The notes under the pieces were generated by a model. That model saw only the letters and a program-made list of their open reading frames with translations. It was not told the DNA's origin and did not search any database. Of a stretch of DNA of 64,000 bases, positions 54,908 to 64,000 are shown piece by piece; within the stretch, counting starts at the first letter, position 1; each line of letters opens with the position of its first letter. The stretch covers positions 73,365,649-73,429,648 of the forward strand of contig NC_092039.1 in the NCBI RefSeq assembly GCF_003086295.3, written 5' to 3'. The translations under genes were made by a program, and so were the position numbers. This stretch comes from Arachis hypogaea. Its lineage: Eukaryota > Streptophyta > Magnoliopsida > Fabales > Fabaceae.

Positions 54908-56345
54908 TGATGATTGGATTTTTGATGGTTTAGAATTTCACAAATGAATTCTCGTTGCAAGTATAGTTCCTAAACCAAACAATAATCTTCTCATACAAAA
55001 ATTTGTTTGTCACTAAAACAAACCCCTAAATTTATAAATCGAAGTATTCAAACCTCGGGTCGTTCTCCCTAGGAATTACAATAAAGTGTCTTGTTATTGG
55101 TTGTGATTTATTTTGGGGTTTTGATAAGAAGCATGAAAGATAAATGGCAAGAAAGTAAACTAAGGCCTAAAAAGGTCTTGGCAAGGGTTGGTGGTCAAGG
55201 ATCTCTATCCTAATCACTAACCACAATATGAGAATTGGCAAGGATTAATCTCATTAAATCATCCTCTAACTAGTAGTAAAGGAAAGTCAAATGAGCTATA
55301 TCAATCCTAATCCATAAGTCCTAACTCTCCACCAATTCAATTAGTGAGAACTAGAGTCAATGGATCCCAATCATCAATTACTTGGACATTAGCAACTCAA
55401 GAGGTCCTAAGTTACCTTTCCAAGCCAAGAGCATAAAATTCTACTCTAAAATCCAACCAAGCATTTCATCAAACACTTGGAAGGCATAAAAGAAAAACAT
55501 AGTAAAATTGCAAGGAAAGTAAATTTACACTACTCAATTGCAAGGAATTAAACAACAACAAATCAAATGAACACAATTATTATGAATTACCTCTAATTGA
55601 ATTGAAAGAGAATAGGAGGAACAAAAGTAGATCTAAAACAAAGCATAAGAACAACATAAAAGAAATTGCAACAAAAGAATGGAAGAAGAATGAATGTAAC
55701 AACAAGGAATTGAGAAGATAGAAGTAGAAGAAGGTGAATTAAAATCTAGATCTAAGAACTAAACCTAATCCTAATCCTAATCCTAGAGAGAAGTGAGAGC
55801 TTCTCTCTCTAGAAACTACTTCTAAAACTAAACTATGACTAATAGTAACTAACTTCTCATATCTTCCCCTTAAGCCTTCATCCTTTTATTCCTTTCTCCT
55901 AGCAATTGGCGCCAAAAATGGGTTCAGAAACCCTCTCAAATCGCCAGGCACGTGTTGCATTAATGAAGTCATGTGCCACCATCGGCGCGTGCGCGCACGG
56001 TACGCGTGCGCGTCCCTGGCCAATTCTGCAATGTGCACGCGAGCGCCTTGTGCGCGTGCGCGTGCCTGGCCGAGATCAATTCTTTTGTCTTTTGTGCTTC
56101 TCTCCATTTGCATGCTTCCTTCCTTGCTCCTTTGATCCATGCCTAGCCTATTTCAATCCTGGAATTACTAGCAAACACATCAAGGTAAATTCATCAAAAT
56201 AAGGCTTAAAAAGCATGTTTTTACACTTAAGCATAAATATGGGAGAGATAACAAAACCATGCTAATTCATAGGCTAAATGTGAGAAAAGGTTATCAAAAC
56301 ACTCTAAATTCAATACAAGATAAACCCTAAAAATGGGGTTTATCA
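54908..56345 (-). repeat. 5' LTR of element K
   Basis: 1438 bp. Differs from the other LTR in both arms of the CGACC-hairpin, with pairing kept. CpG-rich palindromes at 55984-56071. Confidence 0.95.
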
Positions 56346-56350
56346 GCCGA
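56346..56350 (+). repeat. Target-site duplication GCCGA, right of K
   Basis: Matches 46197-46201. Confidence 0.95.
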
Positions 56351-56760
56351 CTTCATCATGTCGGGCCCTTCTAAGTTATTTTTGTAATCCTCTTTCTTGG
56401 ACCTTGTTCAGGTCTCTTTCAGGGATTACTTTTATAACTTTTATGTTTTGGGATCAACTTCATCATGTCGGGCCCCTCTAAGTTATTTTTGTAATCCTCT
56501 TTCTTGGACCGTGTTCAGGTCTCTTTCAGGGATTACTTTTATAACTTTTATGTTTTAGGCCGACTTCATCATGTCGGGCCCTTCTAAGTTATAGTAATCC
56601 TCTTTTATAGGGCTGACCAGACCTCTTTCCAGGGATTTACTTATAACTTTGATTTTTGCAACAAGTCTGACTTCTTTACATTGGACAATCTTTAAGTTAT
56701 TTTTTAGCAACCCATTTTTTTTAAGACCTCGTCAGGTCTTTTCTATGGATCACTTTTGAT
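56351..56760. repeat. 106-bp tandem repeats of element J, right part
   Basis: The end of the unit cut by K (56351-56372), units 56373-56479 (107 bp) and 56480-56585 (106 bp), then diverged copies fading out by about 56760. Confidence 0.88.
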
Positions 56761-57128
56761 AACTTCTTGCATTATTCTGTTTTCATCTTTGCCAATTTTG
56801 TAGAAATTGGATTTAATCCTCGTTTGGTCGACCTTTTAATGAATTTGGTTTTCATCTCTATTGGTCTTTATCGTGATCGTGCAGTGAATTTGATTTTCAC
56901 TTTCTGCCGATCTATAGCTTTATAATCGGACGATGAATGTTTCAGATTAATGCAGCTTGAGAATTTGTAGAATATCTAAACATATTTTATTCAAAAGAAA
57001 ATGCAAATATATACGTGCGGGAGTTTTATCCTTCTGAGTCGGGTGATTTGTAGGTCTTGGCTTGGCGTCTCATTAAAAAACCTTTTCAGGAAAAATAGTG
57101 CACCTTATCCTAAGATCCTTTATCATCC
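56761..57128 (-). other. J noncoding sequence downstream of integrase
   Basis: AT-rich spacer between the tandem repeats and the pol stop on the minus strand. No coding signal. Confidence 0.6.
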
Positions 57129-58360
57129 CTAACTATAGTACCTTCTTAAGTTGTAGGCGTGCCATGACCTAGGAAGCTCTCGCCCATCGAGTTCAGACAG
57201 TCTGTAGTAGCCCTTTCCAAGTACTTCTATGACTTGGTAGGGTCCTTTCCAGTTTGCTGCCAGCTTTCCTTCTCCAGGTCGAGTTGTTCCGATATCATTT
57301 TGGATTAGGATGAGGTCATTCTTAGCAAAAACTCGCTATACTACTTTTGATTGTATCTTGAAGCCATTCGACATTTTAATGCTTCTTTCCTGATCCGAGC
57401 TCTTTCTTGAACTTCCGGAAGTAGGTCGAGTTCTTCCCTTTGAAGTTGGGAGTTGGCTTATTCACTATAGTGGATCACTCTAGGCGACCCTTCTTCAATC
57501 CCTACTAGGATCATTGCCTCCATTCCGTACGCTAATTGGAAGGGTGATTCCTTTGTGGTGGAATGTGGCATTGTTTGATATGCCCATAGGACCTGTGGGA
57601 GCTCCTCAGCCTAGGCTCCCTTTGCGTCCTGTAATCTCCATTTCAGCCCAGCCAATATGACTTTGTTGGCAGCTTCGACTTGTCCGTTGGCTTGGGGGTG
57701 TTCTACAAAGGTGAATTGTTGTTTTATGTTCAAGTCGGCCACTAACTTTTTGAAGCCTGCATCTGTGAATTGGGTACCATTGTCTATGGTGATGGACTAT
57801 GGAACCCCGAACCTTGTGACAATATTTCTATATAGGAATTTTTGACTTCTTTGAGCAGTAGCATTAGCTATGGGTTCTGCCTCAATCCACTTTGTGAAAT
57901 AGTCTACCCCTACTATGAAGAATTTAACTTGTCCCGATCCCAGAGGGAAGGGTCCTAGAAGGTCGAGTCCCCATTTTGCGAATGGCCAAGGTGAGGTCAC
58001 GCTGATGAGTTCTTCTGGTGGGGCGATGTGAAAGTTGGCATGTTTCTGGCATAGTGGACATATCTTTACGAACTCTGTGGCTTCCTTTTGTAAAGTTGGC
58101 CAATAAAATCCTGCCCGGAGTACTTTTTTGGTAAGTGCTTGCGCTCCGAGATGATTGCCACAATTTTCACTGTGTACTTCTTCTAGAACTTCTTTTGTGT
58201 TGGAAGTCAGCACACATTTTAACAATGGTATTGAAATCACTCTTTTGTATAGAGTATTATTTATGATAGTGTAGTATTGTGCCTCCCATTTTAACCACTT
58301 TGCTTCCTTCTCCTCTGTGGAAAGTGTTTCTGTTTTGAGGTAATTAATTATGAGAGTCAT
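57129..58360 (-). pseudogene. pol: Integrase region of pol (element J)
   Basis: Minus-strand frame with stops at about 57796, 57615, 57475 and 57350 but recognisable throughout. The zinc region reads HSENCGNHLG...CPLCQK. Core: GLDLLGPFPLGSGQ with the first Asp, ITIDNGTQF with the second, HPQANGQVEAANK with the Glu, so the three acidic residues are all present between the stops. The C-terminal part has AANWKGPYQV and RSWHAYNLRRYY, ending TAG at 57131-57129. Typical of Tat-lineage integrases. Inactive because of the stops. Confidence 0.88.
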
Positions 58361-58479
58361 ACATTCTTGATCCTAACCTGTTGTGGCTAAGACTTTTTCT
58401 TTTTCTGAGATTGATGGGTTTTGTAGAATTTCTTTGATGAGGCTTCTATTGTTGCCCCTGGTTTGGTGATGGCTAGTTT

Positions 58480-58929
58480 TGAGAGTGCGTCAGCTTGGGC
58501 ATTCTATTCTCGAGGTATGTGACGGACCTCATATTCTCCGAGTTGTCCGAGCTGTTCCCTGGTTTTTTCCAAGTACTTTTTCATGGTGGGATCTTTGGCT
58601 TGATAGCTCCTTGCTATTTGTGAAATGACTACTTGTGAGCCGCTGAAGATGATAAGCTTTTGAGCTCCAACCTCCCTAGCCAGCTTCAAGCCAGCAAGTA
58701 GTGCCTCATATTCCGCTTGGTTGTTTTAGGCGGGGAACCAAAATTTGAGGGAGAGTTCAATTTGGGTTCCTTGGTCGCTTTCAATGATCACACCCGCGCC
58801 GCTTCCAGTTTTATTTGAGGAACCGTCCACATAGAGATTCCATTCTGCAATGAAGTTGGCCAGGTATGTGATTTGATGGCTGTCCGAGCTTCGTATTGAA
58901 GGTCGAATTCGGACAACTCGACAGCCCAT
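58480..58929 (-). pseudogene. Second (archaeal-type) RNase H domain (element J)
   Basis: WNLYVDGSSNKTGSGAGVII (first acidic residue in VDGSS), then after a TAA near 58730 QAEYEALLAGLKLAREVGAQ and SQVVISQI. The Ser in IFSGSQ stands where an Asp is usual in this fold. An extra RNase H between RT-RH and integrase is characteristic of Tat-lineage elements. Broken by stops at about 58730 and 58505. Confidence 0.8.
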
Positions 58930-60000
58930 TGCAAGATTCTGCCTGCTAGGTCCGTTATCTGCGAAATTCCTTTTATGGCCTGGTTGGTCCGAACCCTAAT
59001 GGTGTGAGCTTGGAAGTATGGACGAAGTCGCCGAGATGTTAGTATGAGAGCGTAGGCAAATTTTTCTATTTTTTGGTAGTTCAGCTCGGATCCTTGTAGT
59101 GCTTTACTGATGAAGTATACGGGTTGTTGCCTACTGCTGTCTTCTCAAACTAGTGCTGAGGCTAGAAATCTTGGAAGGCTTGCTCGCACTCTGCTATCCA
59201 TTCAAACTTCTTTCCCTTCCTTAGAGTGGCGTAGAAGGGAAGAGATCTTATTGCCGATCCGGCTAGAAATCTGGATAAGGCTGCCAACCTCTTGTTGAGT
59301 TGTTGTACCTCTTTGACATAAGTCGGACTCTTCATGTTGAGTATGGCCCGTCATTTATCCGAATTTGCCTTGATTCCTCTTTGTGTGAGCATAAAACCTA
59401 AGAATTTGCCAGCTTCTACTGCGAAGGTGCATTTTACAGGATTGAGTCGCATGCCATGCCGTCTTATAGTGTTGAATACTTGGGTCAGGTCGGACAATAG
59501 CGCCGCTTCACTTTGTGTCTTTATTAACATGTCGTCCACATAGATTTCCATGATTTTTCCGATGTGATTCGTAAAGACCTTATTCATTAATCTTTGATAA
59601 GTAGCTCCCGCATTTTTAAGACCAAAGGGCATGACGATGTAGCAGTAGTTTGCTTTTGGGGTTAAGAAGGAAGTTTTTTCTTAATCGGGTGGATACATTG
59701 GGATTTGATTGTATCCCGAATATGCGTCCATAAACGAGAGGTATTTATACTCGGAGGAGGCATCTACCAGAGCGTCGATACTTGGGAGTGGATAAGAATC
59801 TTTTGGGCAGGCTTTGTTGAGATCAGTGTAGTCGGTGCATATTTGCCACTTCCCATTTGGTTTTTTTACCAAGACGATGTTAGCTAGCCATAGTGGGTAT
59901 TTGACTTCTCTTATGAATCCTGCCTCTATTAGAGCTTGTACCTGCTCTTCCATAGCTTGGGATCATTCTGGTCTGAGCTTTCTTCGTCTCTGTTGTACTG
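58930..60000 (-). pseudogene. pol: Reverse transcriptase and first RNase H (element J)
   Basis: RT: WQICTDYTDLNKACPKDSYPLP, FMDAYSGYNQI and the catalytic IYVDDML (59545-59525 on the minus strand). After a stop near 59350 the connection region continues, then RNase H with YFISKALQGSE and a part running to the second RNase H. Stops at about 59682 and 59350 and a frameshift near 59955 break the frame. Confidence 0.88.
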
Positions 60001-60780
60001 GCCGAGATCCTGGGTAGACCGCCAACTTGTGACACATTAATTTGGGGTCTATGCCTGGCATGTCTGCAGCCAATATTGGTTGTTTTGTCCGGGATGTCTC
60101 CGATCTGGACTTTCTCTACTTCACCTTCGGGTTGTGGGTAGAGTTCTTCCCGCCTTTGAACTCTACCGAGTTCGATTGTATGGAATTCTTCTCCTATGCC
60201 TCTGAGGTTTAGACTTTCGTTGTAACAGCGGCGCGCCGTCTTCTGGTCTGCTTTTATTATAGCTATCCCTTCTGCAGTTGGAAATTTCATGCATAGATGT
60301 GGAGTCGAGACTATTGCGCCAAGCTAATTCAATGTTGTCCAACCTATTAAGGCGTTGTAGGCTGAACTCACGTCGACCACGATGTAGTCTATCTTGAGTG
60401 TTCTTGATTGGTTTTCTTTTCCGAAGGTTGTGTGTAGTGAGATGTATCCAAGTGGTTGAACCGGGGTGTTTTTCAGTCTGAACAGGTTGTTCGAATATGC
60501 TCTAAGTTTTTTTTCTTCCAGGTCGAGCTTGTCGAAGGCAGTTTTGAACAAGATGTTGGCGGAGCTCCCTTGGTCTATCAGTGTGCGGTGGAGATTTGTG
60601 TTTGGCAATATAATAGTGATGACCATGGGATCGTCGTGTCCCGAGATGATACCGGATGCGTCTTCTTTGGTGAAAGTAATTGCCGGGATGTCGGCTGCTT
60701 ACTCTTTCCCCTTAACATGATATACTTCTTTAAGATATCTTTTGCGAGATGATTTGGAAATTCCTCCTCCCGCAAATCTG
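60001..60780 (-). pseudogene. pol: Protease region of pol (element J)
   Basis: Aspartic protease with IDQGSSANILF as active-site region, then LGYISLHTTFG and YNALIGWTTLN, as in Tat elements where LIGR is usual. Downstream CYNESLNLRG links protease to RT. A stop lies near 60322, and a frameshift precedes the protease, upstream of which the frame runs into gag. Confidence 0.8.
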
Positions 60781-60821
60781 CCGTGTATCATGTGGACGTG
60801 TCATTCTGGTGTACGAAGTGA

Positions 60822-62056
60822 TCACTCGATTCGTCCAACATCTTTGTCCCTTCTTCTCTTTCTTTGCTCATCGTCCCGAGTGGCCAGGTACCGATCTAAT
60901 TTCCCTTCTCTTACTAGTTTTTCTATGACATTCTTTAAGTCAAAACATTTGTTGGTGGAATGCTCGCAGATTCGATGGTATTCACAATATTCGGTCTGAT
61001 TTCCTCCTCTTTTTTTGCATTTGAGTGGTCGAGATGGGGGTATTTTTTCAGTGTGGCAAACTTCTCTGTAGACATCCACAGGGGATACCCGAAGAGGGGT
61101 GTAATTGTGGTATTTTTTATTTTTTTTCCATGTTGATCTTCCTTCTTTTTGGACTTTTTATCCTTGTCCCGGGAGGGATAGGTGAATCTGGATTTTGAGG
61201 TCTCTCCTAGTCGAGAGTTTTCCTCCATGTTGATGTACTTCTCTGCTCATTCTTGCACTTCATTCAGAGATGTGGGGTGTTTTTTCGATATAGATTGGCT
61301 AAAAGGTCCCTCTCGCAAGCCATTGATGATGCCGATAATGGCAGCCTCTGTTGGTAGGCTTTGTATGTCCAGGCACGTTTTGTTGAATCTTTCCATAAAG
61401 TTGCGAAGACTTTCCCGTTCTCCTTGCTTGATTCCTAATAGACTTGGGGCGTGTTTAGCCTTATCTTTTTGGATGGAGAATCTGGCAAAAAACTTCTTGG
61501 CTAAATCGTCGAAACTCGAGATGGACCTAGGAGGTAGATTGTTGAACCATCTAATTGCTGCCTTTGTTAAAGTAGTCGGAAAGGTTTTGTAGCGAACTGC
61601 ATCTGAGGCGTCGGTGAGGTACATTCTACTTCTGAAATTGCTGAGATGATGGCTAGGATCTGTAGTGCCATCGTACAAAGTCATATCCGGGAGTTTAAAG
61701 TCTTTTGGGATTTTGGTCTTCATGATCTCCTTGGTGAATGGATCTTGGTCCTTGTGGGAGCTATCCTCATGAGGGAATCAGTTAGTTTTGGTCTTGAGAT
61801 CGGCTTCGAGTTTTAAGAGTTTGCCCTCTAATTTCCGGTGTCGCCTTATTTGTAGGTCTTTCTCAGCCTTTCGTTGACGTAGGGCTTCTTCTTCAAGTTG
61901 TTTTAAACGGTCTTGAAGCACCTCCATGGCTCCTGCATTTGGAGAATTCTTTTTGTTGTTAAGTTTAGGAGTATCCTTTAGTGCAGTGTCCGCGTTTTTG
62001 TGCGGCGTTCTATCCTCTAGATCTGAATTGTGGTCGTTGTCATGGTCGTCCGCCAT
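60822..62056 (-). pseudogene. gag: Gag polyprotein (element J)
   Basis: ATG at 62056, 23 bp after the PBS. An acidic His/Asp-rich start (MADDHDNDHNSDLEDR) and a coiled-coil stretch (DRLKQLEEEALRQRKAEKDL). The gag domain (61723-61247) has DPSHHLSNFRSRM, AIRWFNNLPPRSISSFDDL and GERESLRNFMERFNK. A zinc-knuckle-like part CEYHRICEHSTNKCFDLK precedes EKLVREGKLDRYL. In-frame TGA at 61775 and 61244 and a frameshift near 61090. Tat-type by the Cys/His pattern. Confidence 0.85.
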
Positions 62057-62078
62057 AGTGATGGGATGACTTCCAGGT

Positions 62079-62096
62079 TCCCCGGCAACGGCGCCA
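62079..62096 (-). other. PBS of element J (tRNA-Asp)
   Basis: Perfect TGGCGCCGTTGCCGGGGA on the minus strand, next to the LTR at 62098. Confidence 0.92.
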
Positions 62097-62097
62097 A

Positions 62098-62627
62098 TGT
62101 TCTGAGGGTTACCTGAAACTGTAGGCCGATCTCAGACGAGATCTTCTATACTGGTCGGTGCTGTTGTGTCTGACTTGATGATGGTGGCTGGAGCTGCCGT
62201 GTCCGACTTGTTGGACTTATTTGTGGTGCTGATCCTTCGTCACCAAAGGGTGGGGTACCTACAAGGGACTCCAATGCTTAATTTAGCAAGGGTATTAAGC
62301 AGGTTTTTAGTAGAATCAGAGTATGAGTTATACCTGGGTGCTCCAGTGTATTTATAATGGTGTGGATTGACCTTTCTGGAGATAAGATAGTTATCTTATC
62401 TTATCTTCGAGTGAGGTCATCTTATCTTCAAGAAAACCGCCCTTATCTCTATAGGCTTGGACTGCCTTAGGATTTAGGTCGTGTTCCTCTGTTGGGCCCT
62501 TTTTGGGCTCTTCTTAGTGATTGGGCCGAGCTCTCTGAGAAGAGGTCGGATTGTCCTTACCTGAAGAGGTCGGTCGATTTGTCAGTAGAATATCCCGGGT
62601 CGGACAGCTCGACCCAGGGTATGAACA
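62098..62627 (-). repeat. 5' LTR of element J
   Basis: 530 bp, TGTTC...GAACA. Minus-strand TATAAATA at 62356-62349. Confidence 0.93.
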
Positions 62628-62632
62628 AGTGT
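62628..62632 (+). repeat. Target-site duplication AGTGT, right of J
   Basis: Matches 42100-42104. Confidence 0.93.
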
Positions 62633-64000
62633 GAACTTCCTTGATTGACTTCCTCTCCTTCTTCTACATGATACTCCATTGAGTCCTTTGGGGGTAAAGT
62701 TTCATGTTCCTCTGTCACCTCAATTAGCTTCTATGAATATGGAGCCACAGGTTCAAATACCTCCACAACCTCCTTCTCCATTGAAGTTTCATTTGGTATT
62801 CGAGCATCATTTCCGTATTCTTCCGCTTCCTCCTGTGTACTTAACATTTGATTTAATAGAACTTTTATGGAGGAGGTTTGTTGTTCTTCCCAAGATTTCT
62901 TCATTTTCTCTTCATATCTTTCAATCACGGATTCAAGTGTTGAGAGTCTTTAGTTTAGGGAAGTATGTGGTGGTTGTAAGTTTTCATGTTCCTTTGTCAT
63001 TTTAAGTGGCCTCTGTGGATATGAAATCCTTGGCTCATACACCTCCACCACCTCATTCTTTCTTGAAATTTCACTTGATACAGGGGCCTCTTCATCTTGC
63101 TATTCCACTTCCTCCTTTACACCCACAGATTGGTCTTCATCTTCCTTCCTTAGCAGTTCTAAGTTTCTCCTCATTTTGTCTAAGTGCTCATCCATCTTCT
63201 AGAAGAGGATTTCTTGTTCTTTTCAAGATTGTTCTTGTCTTTCCAATAATTCTCTAGACTTTTGAAGATGATTCTCAACTGCTAGCCCAAGGGATGAAGG
63301 TTGAGAGTAATTTTATGGAATTGGTTGTGTTGTGGTGAAGGTGTTTTGAGGGGTATAAAATGAGTCTTGTGAGTTATGAAATGAATTTTGTGGGTGGTGA
63401 AATGGTTCGTATGGATCTTGGAAGAAACTTTGTGTTGAGGCAAAATCAAGTGATGAAGAATTTTCAATTGAGAAACTGAGAGGTGAGGTTGGACAATTTA
63501 GCATAAATGAGTTGAAGGATTGCTCAAGTGATGATGGCTCTTGATTAATGGAGTATGACACATTGAGTGCTCTTTGATTTTGATCCTCCCAAGCAAAAAT
63601 TGAAGAATTGTTGAATTCATCATAGTATGGATCATCTTATGGCATTGGGAGACAATCTTGCATGAATTTATTGAAAGCACACTCCAGTGATGATGTATTT
63701 TGATGAACAGAATATGGATCATTAAGATCTCTTTGGTTTTGACCCTCCCAGTCACAATATGAGTGGTTGTTATCACAATATAAGTCATCTTGTGGCTCTG
63801 AGAGGTGTTCATACTCTATCATTTCTTGTTGATACTCCCATCCACCATTAAAATAATGACGTGAATCATTTTGTGGTGTTGGGTAATATCCATTGAAATT
63901 TTCTTGATCTTTTCGTGGCTCTGGAGCATATCCCCACTGGGTGGATTGCTCATAATTTGTCATTTCTTGGTGATATTCCCAGCCACCATTAGGATAATGA
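62633..64000 (-). pseudogene. Element I ORF, N-terminal and middle part (open at right edge)
   Basis: One reading frame on the minus strand from the window edge to the J border, with several in-frame stops (for example near 63635, 63310, 63220 and 62730) and no frameshift. The N-terminal part is Gln/Asn/Tyr-rich with repeated WEYQQ-, NDS-HY- and EPQDDLY-like units. Then comes a Pro/Phe/His-rich stretch of HxPQNSF-type repeats (63330-63420 region), then acidic helical segments (EEKMKKSWEEQQTSS, MLSTQEEAEEYG). Continues after J at 42104. No known domain recognised. It occupies the place of gag in a non-autonomous element. Confidence 0.65.

Larger units (their letters stand above)
46202..56345 (-). 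mobile_element. Element K, complete young non-autonomous LTR retrotransposon
   Basis: LTRs of 1439 bp (46202-47640) and 1438 bp (54908-56345) differing at about 25 positions by eye, perfect TSD GCCGA and perfect PBS. No gag-pol. Contents on the minus strand: ORF1, double stem-loop, CpG-rich array, GC-rich block, ORF3, 3' noncoding region. It lies inside J inside I, so it is probably the youngest insertion here. Confidence 0.95.
42105..62627 (-). mobile_element. Element J, complete Tat-like Ty3/gypsy retrotransposon (contains K)
   Basis: LTRs of 541 bp (42105-42645) and 530 bp (62098-62627) with TGTTC/GAACA ends and perfect TSD AGTGT. Order on the minus strand: 5' LTR, perfect tRNA-Asp PBS, gag, PR, RT-RH, second RNase H, INT, tandem-repeat region, opposite-strand accessory gene, 3' LTR. 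The second RNase H and the antisense gene are hallmarks of the Tat lineage. About 10.4 kb without K. Confidence 0.93.
37950..64000 (-). mobile_element. Element I, minus-strand non-autonomous-looking LTR element (runs off the right edge)
   Basis: 3' LTR 37950-39932, then 3' noncoding interior to about 41715, then an ORF that crosses the J insertion and continues to the window end. No gag-pol motif occurs in the visible part. The PBS and 5' LTR lie beyond 64000. Confidence 0.85.

Noticed and set aside
62079..62096. tRNA-Asp fragment as a tRNA gene
   Set aside because: Only the 18-nt primer complement is present, in the right place for a PBS, with no cloverleaf.

Overview
The window is plant nuclear DNA made entirely of nested LTR retrotransposons of the Ty3/gypsy class (Athila-like and Tat-like). 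I found no host gene, rRNA, tRNA or CRISPR array. Several motifs (LTRs opening TGATGAGCGGATAATTTATA, arrays of GGCGTT/AACGCC palindromes) match what I remember of abundant peanut (Arachis) LTR elements. The host is therefore probably a legume and possibly Arachis, but this rests on memory and not on a search.

Layout. The base layer is E, a minus-strand element seen as pieces at 29815-30229, 32220-32440, 34129-35462 and 37115-37949. Into E went: (1) an A/C block (1-29814); (2) three solo LTRs: F 30230-32219, G 32441-34128 and H 35463-37114; (3) element I (minus, 37950 to beyond 64000). The A/C block holds the 3' end of an A-family element with its LTR (2308-4068), an A leader, element B (4251-14670) and a 5'-truncated element C (14671-29814). 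C's 3' LTR is split by the complete element D (22136-29611). Element I holds the complete Tat-like element J (42105-62627), which holds the complete element K (46202-56345). Perfect 5-bp target-site duplications frame D (ATGCT), F (CATAT), G (ACCAC), H (CTCAC), J (AGTGT) and K (GCCGA).

Coding content. B and C have Athila-type gag-pol reading frames with nonsense changes and altered catalytic residues. J has a decayed Tat-type gag-pol on the minus strand and, on the opposite strand, an accessory gene that reads through one phase-consistent intron. A, C, E and K carry an extra 3' ORF (ORF3, 'putative plant transposon protein' type). D and K have no gag-pol. They share a single Pro/Tyr/Gln-rich, then Glu-rich, then Trp-rich ORF that I cannot assign to a known family. 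I carries another unusual repetitive ORF. PBSs are visible in A, B, D, J and K and all match tRNA-Asp, so D and K look like parasites primed in the same way as the autonomous elements.

Most interesting: these elements share RNA/DNA architecture that ordinary annotation does not name, and several stems are preserved by paired changes. (i) A double stem-loop follows the main coding region. (ii) A CGACC-hairpin lies near the 3' end of each LTR. (iii) A hairpin plus AAGTTTGGTGTTG or AAGTGTGGGGAG module sits at the 3' LTR border and is duplicated near ORF3. (iv) A long purine tract lies 0.5-0.7 kb upstream of the 3' LTR. (v) Family-specific palindrome arrays sit in U3, with matching arrays internally ahead of ORF3. 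All of this was read by eye, so folding and alignment are needed to confirm it.
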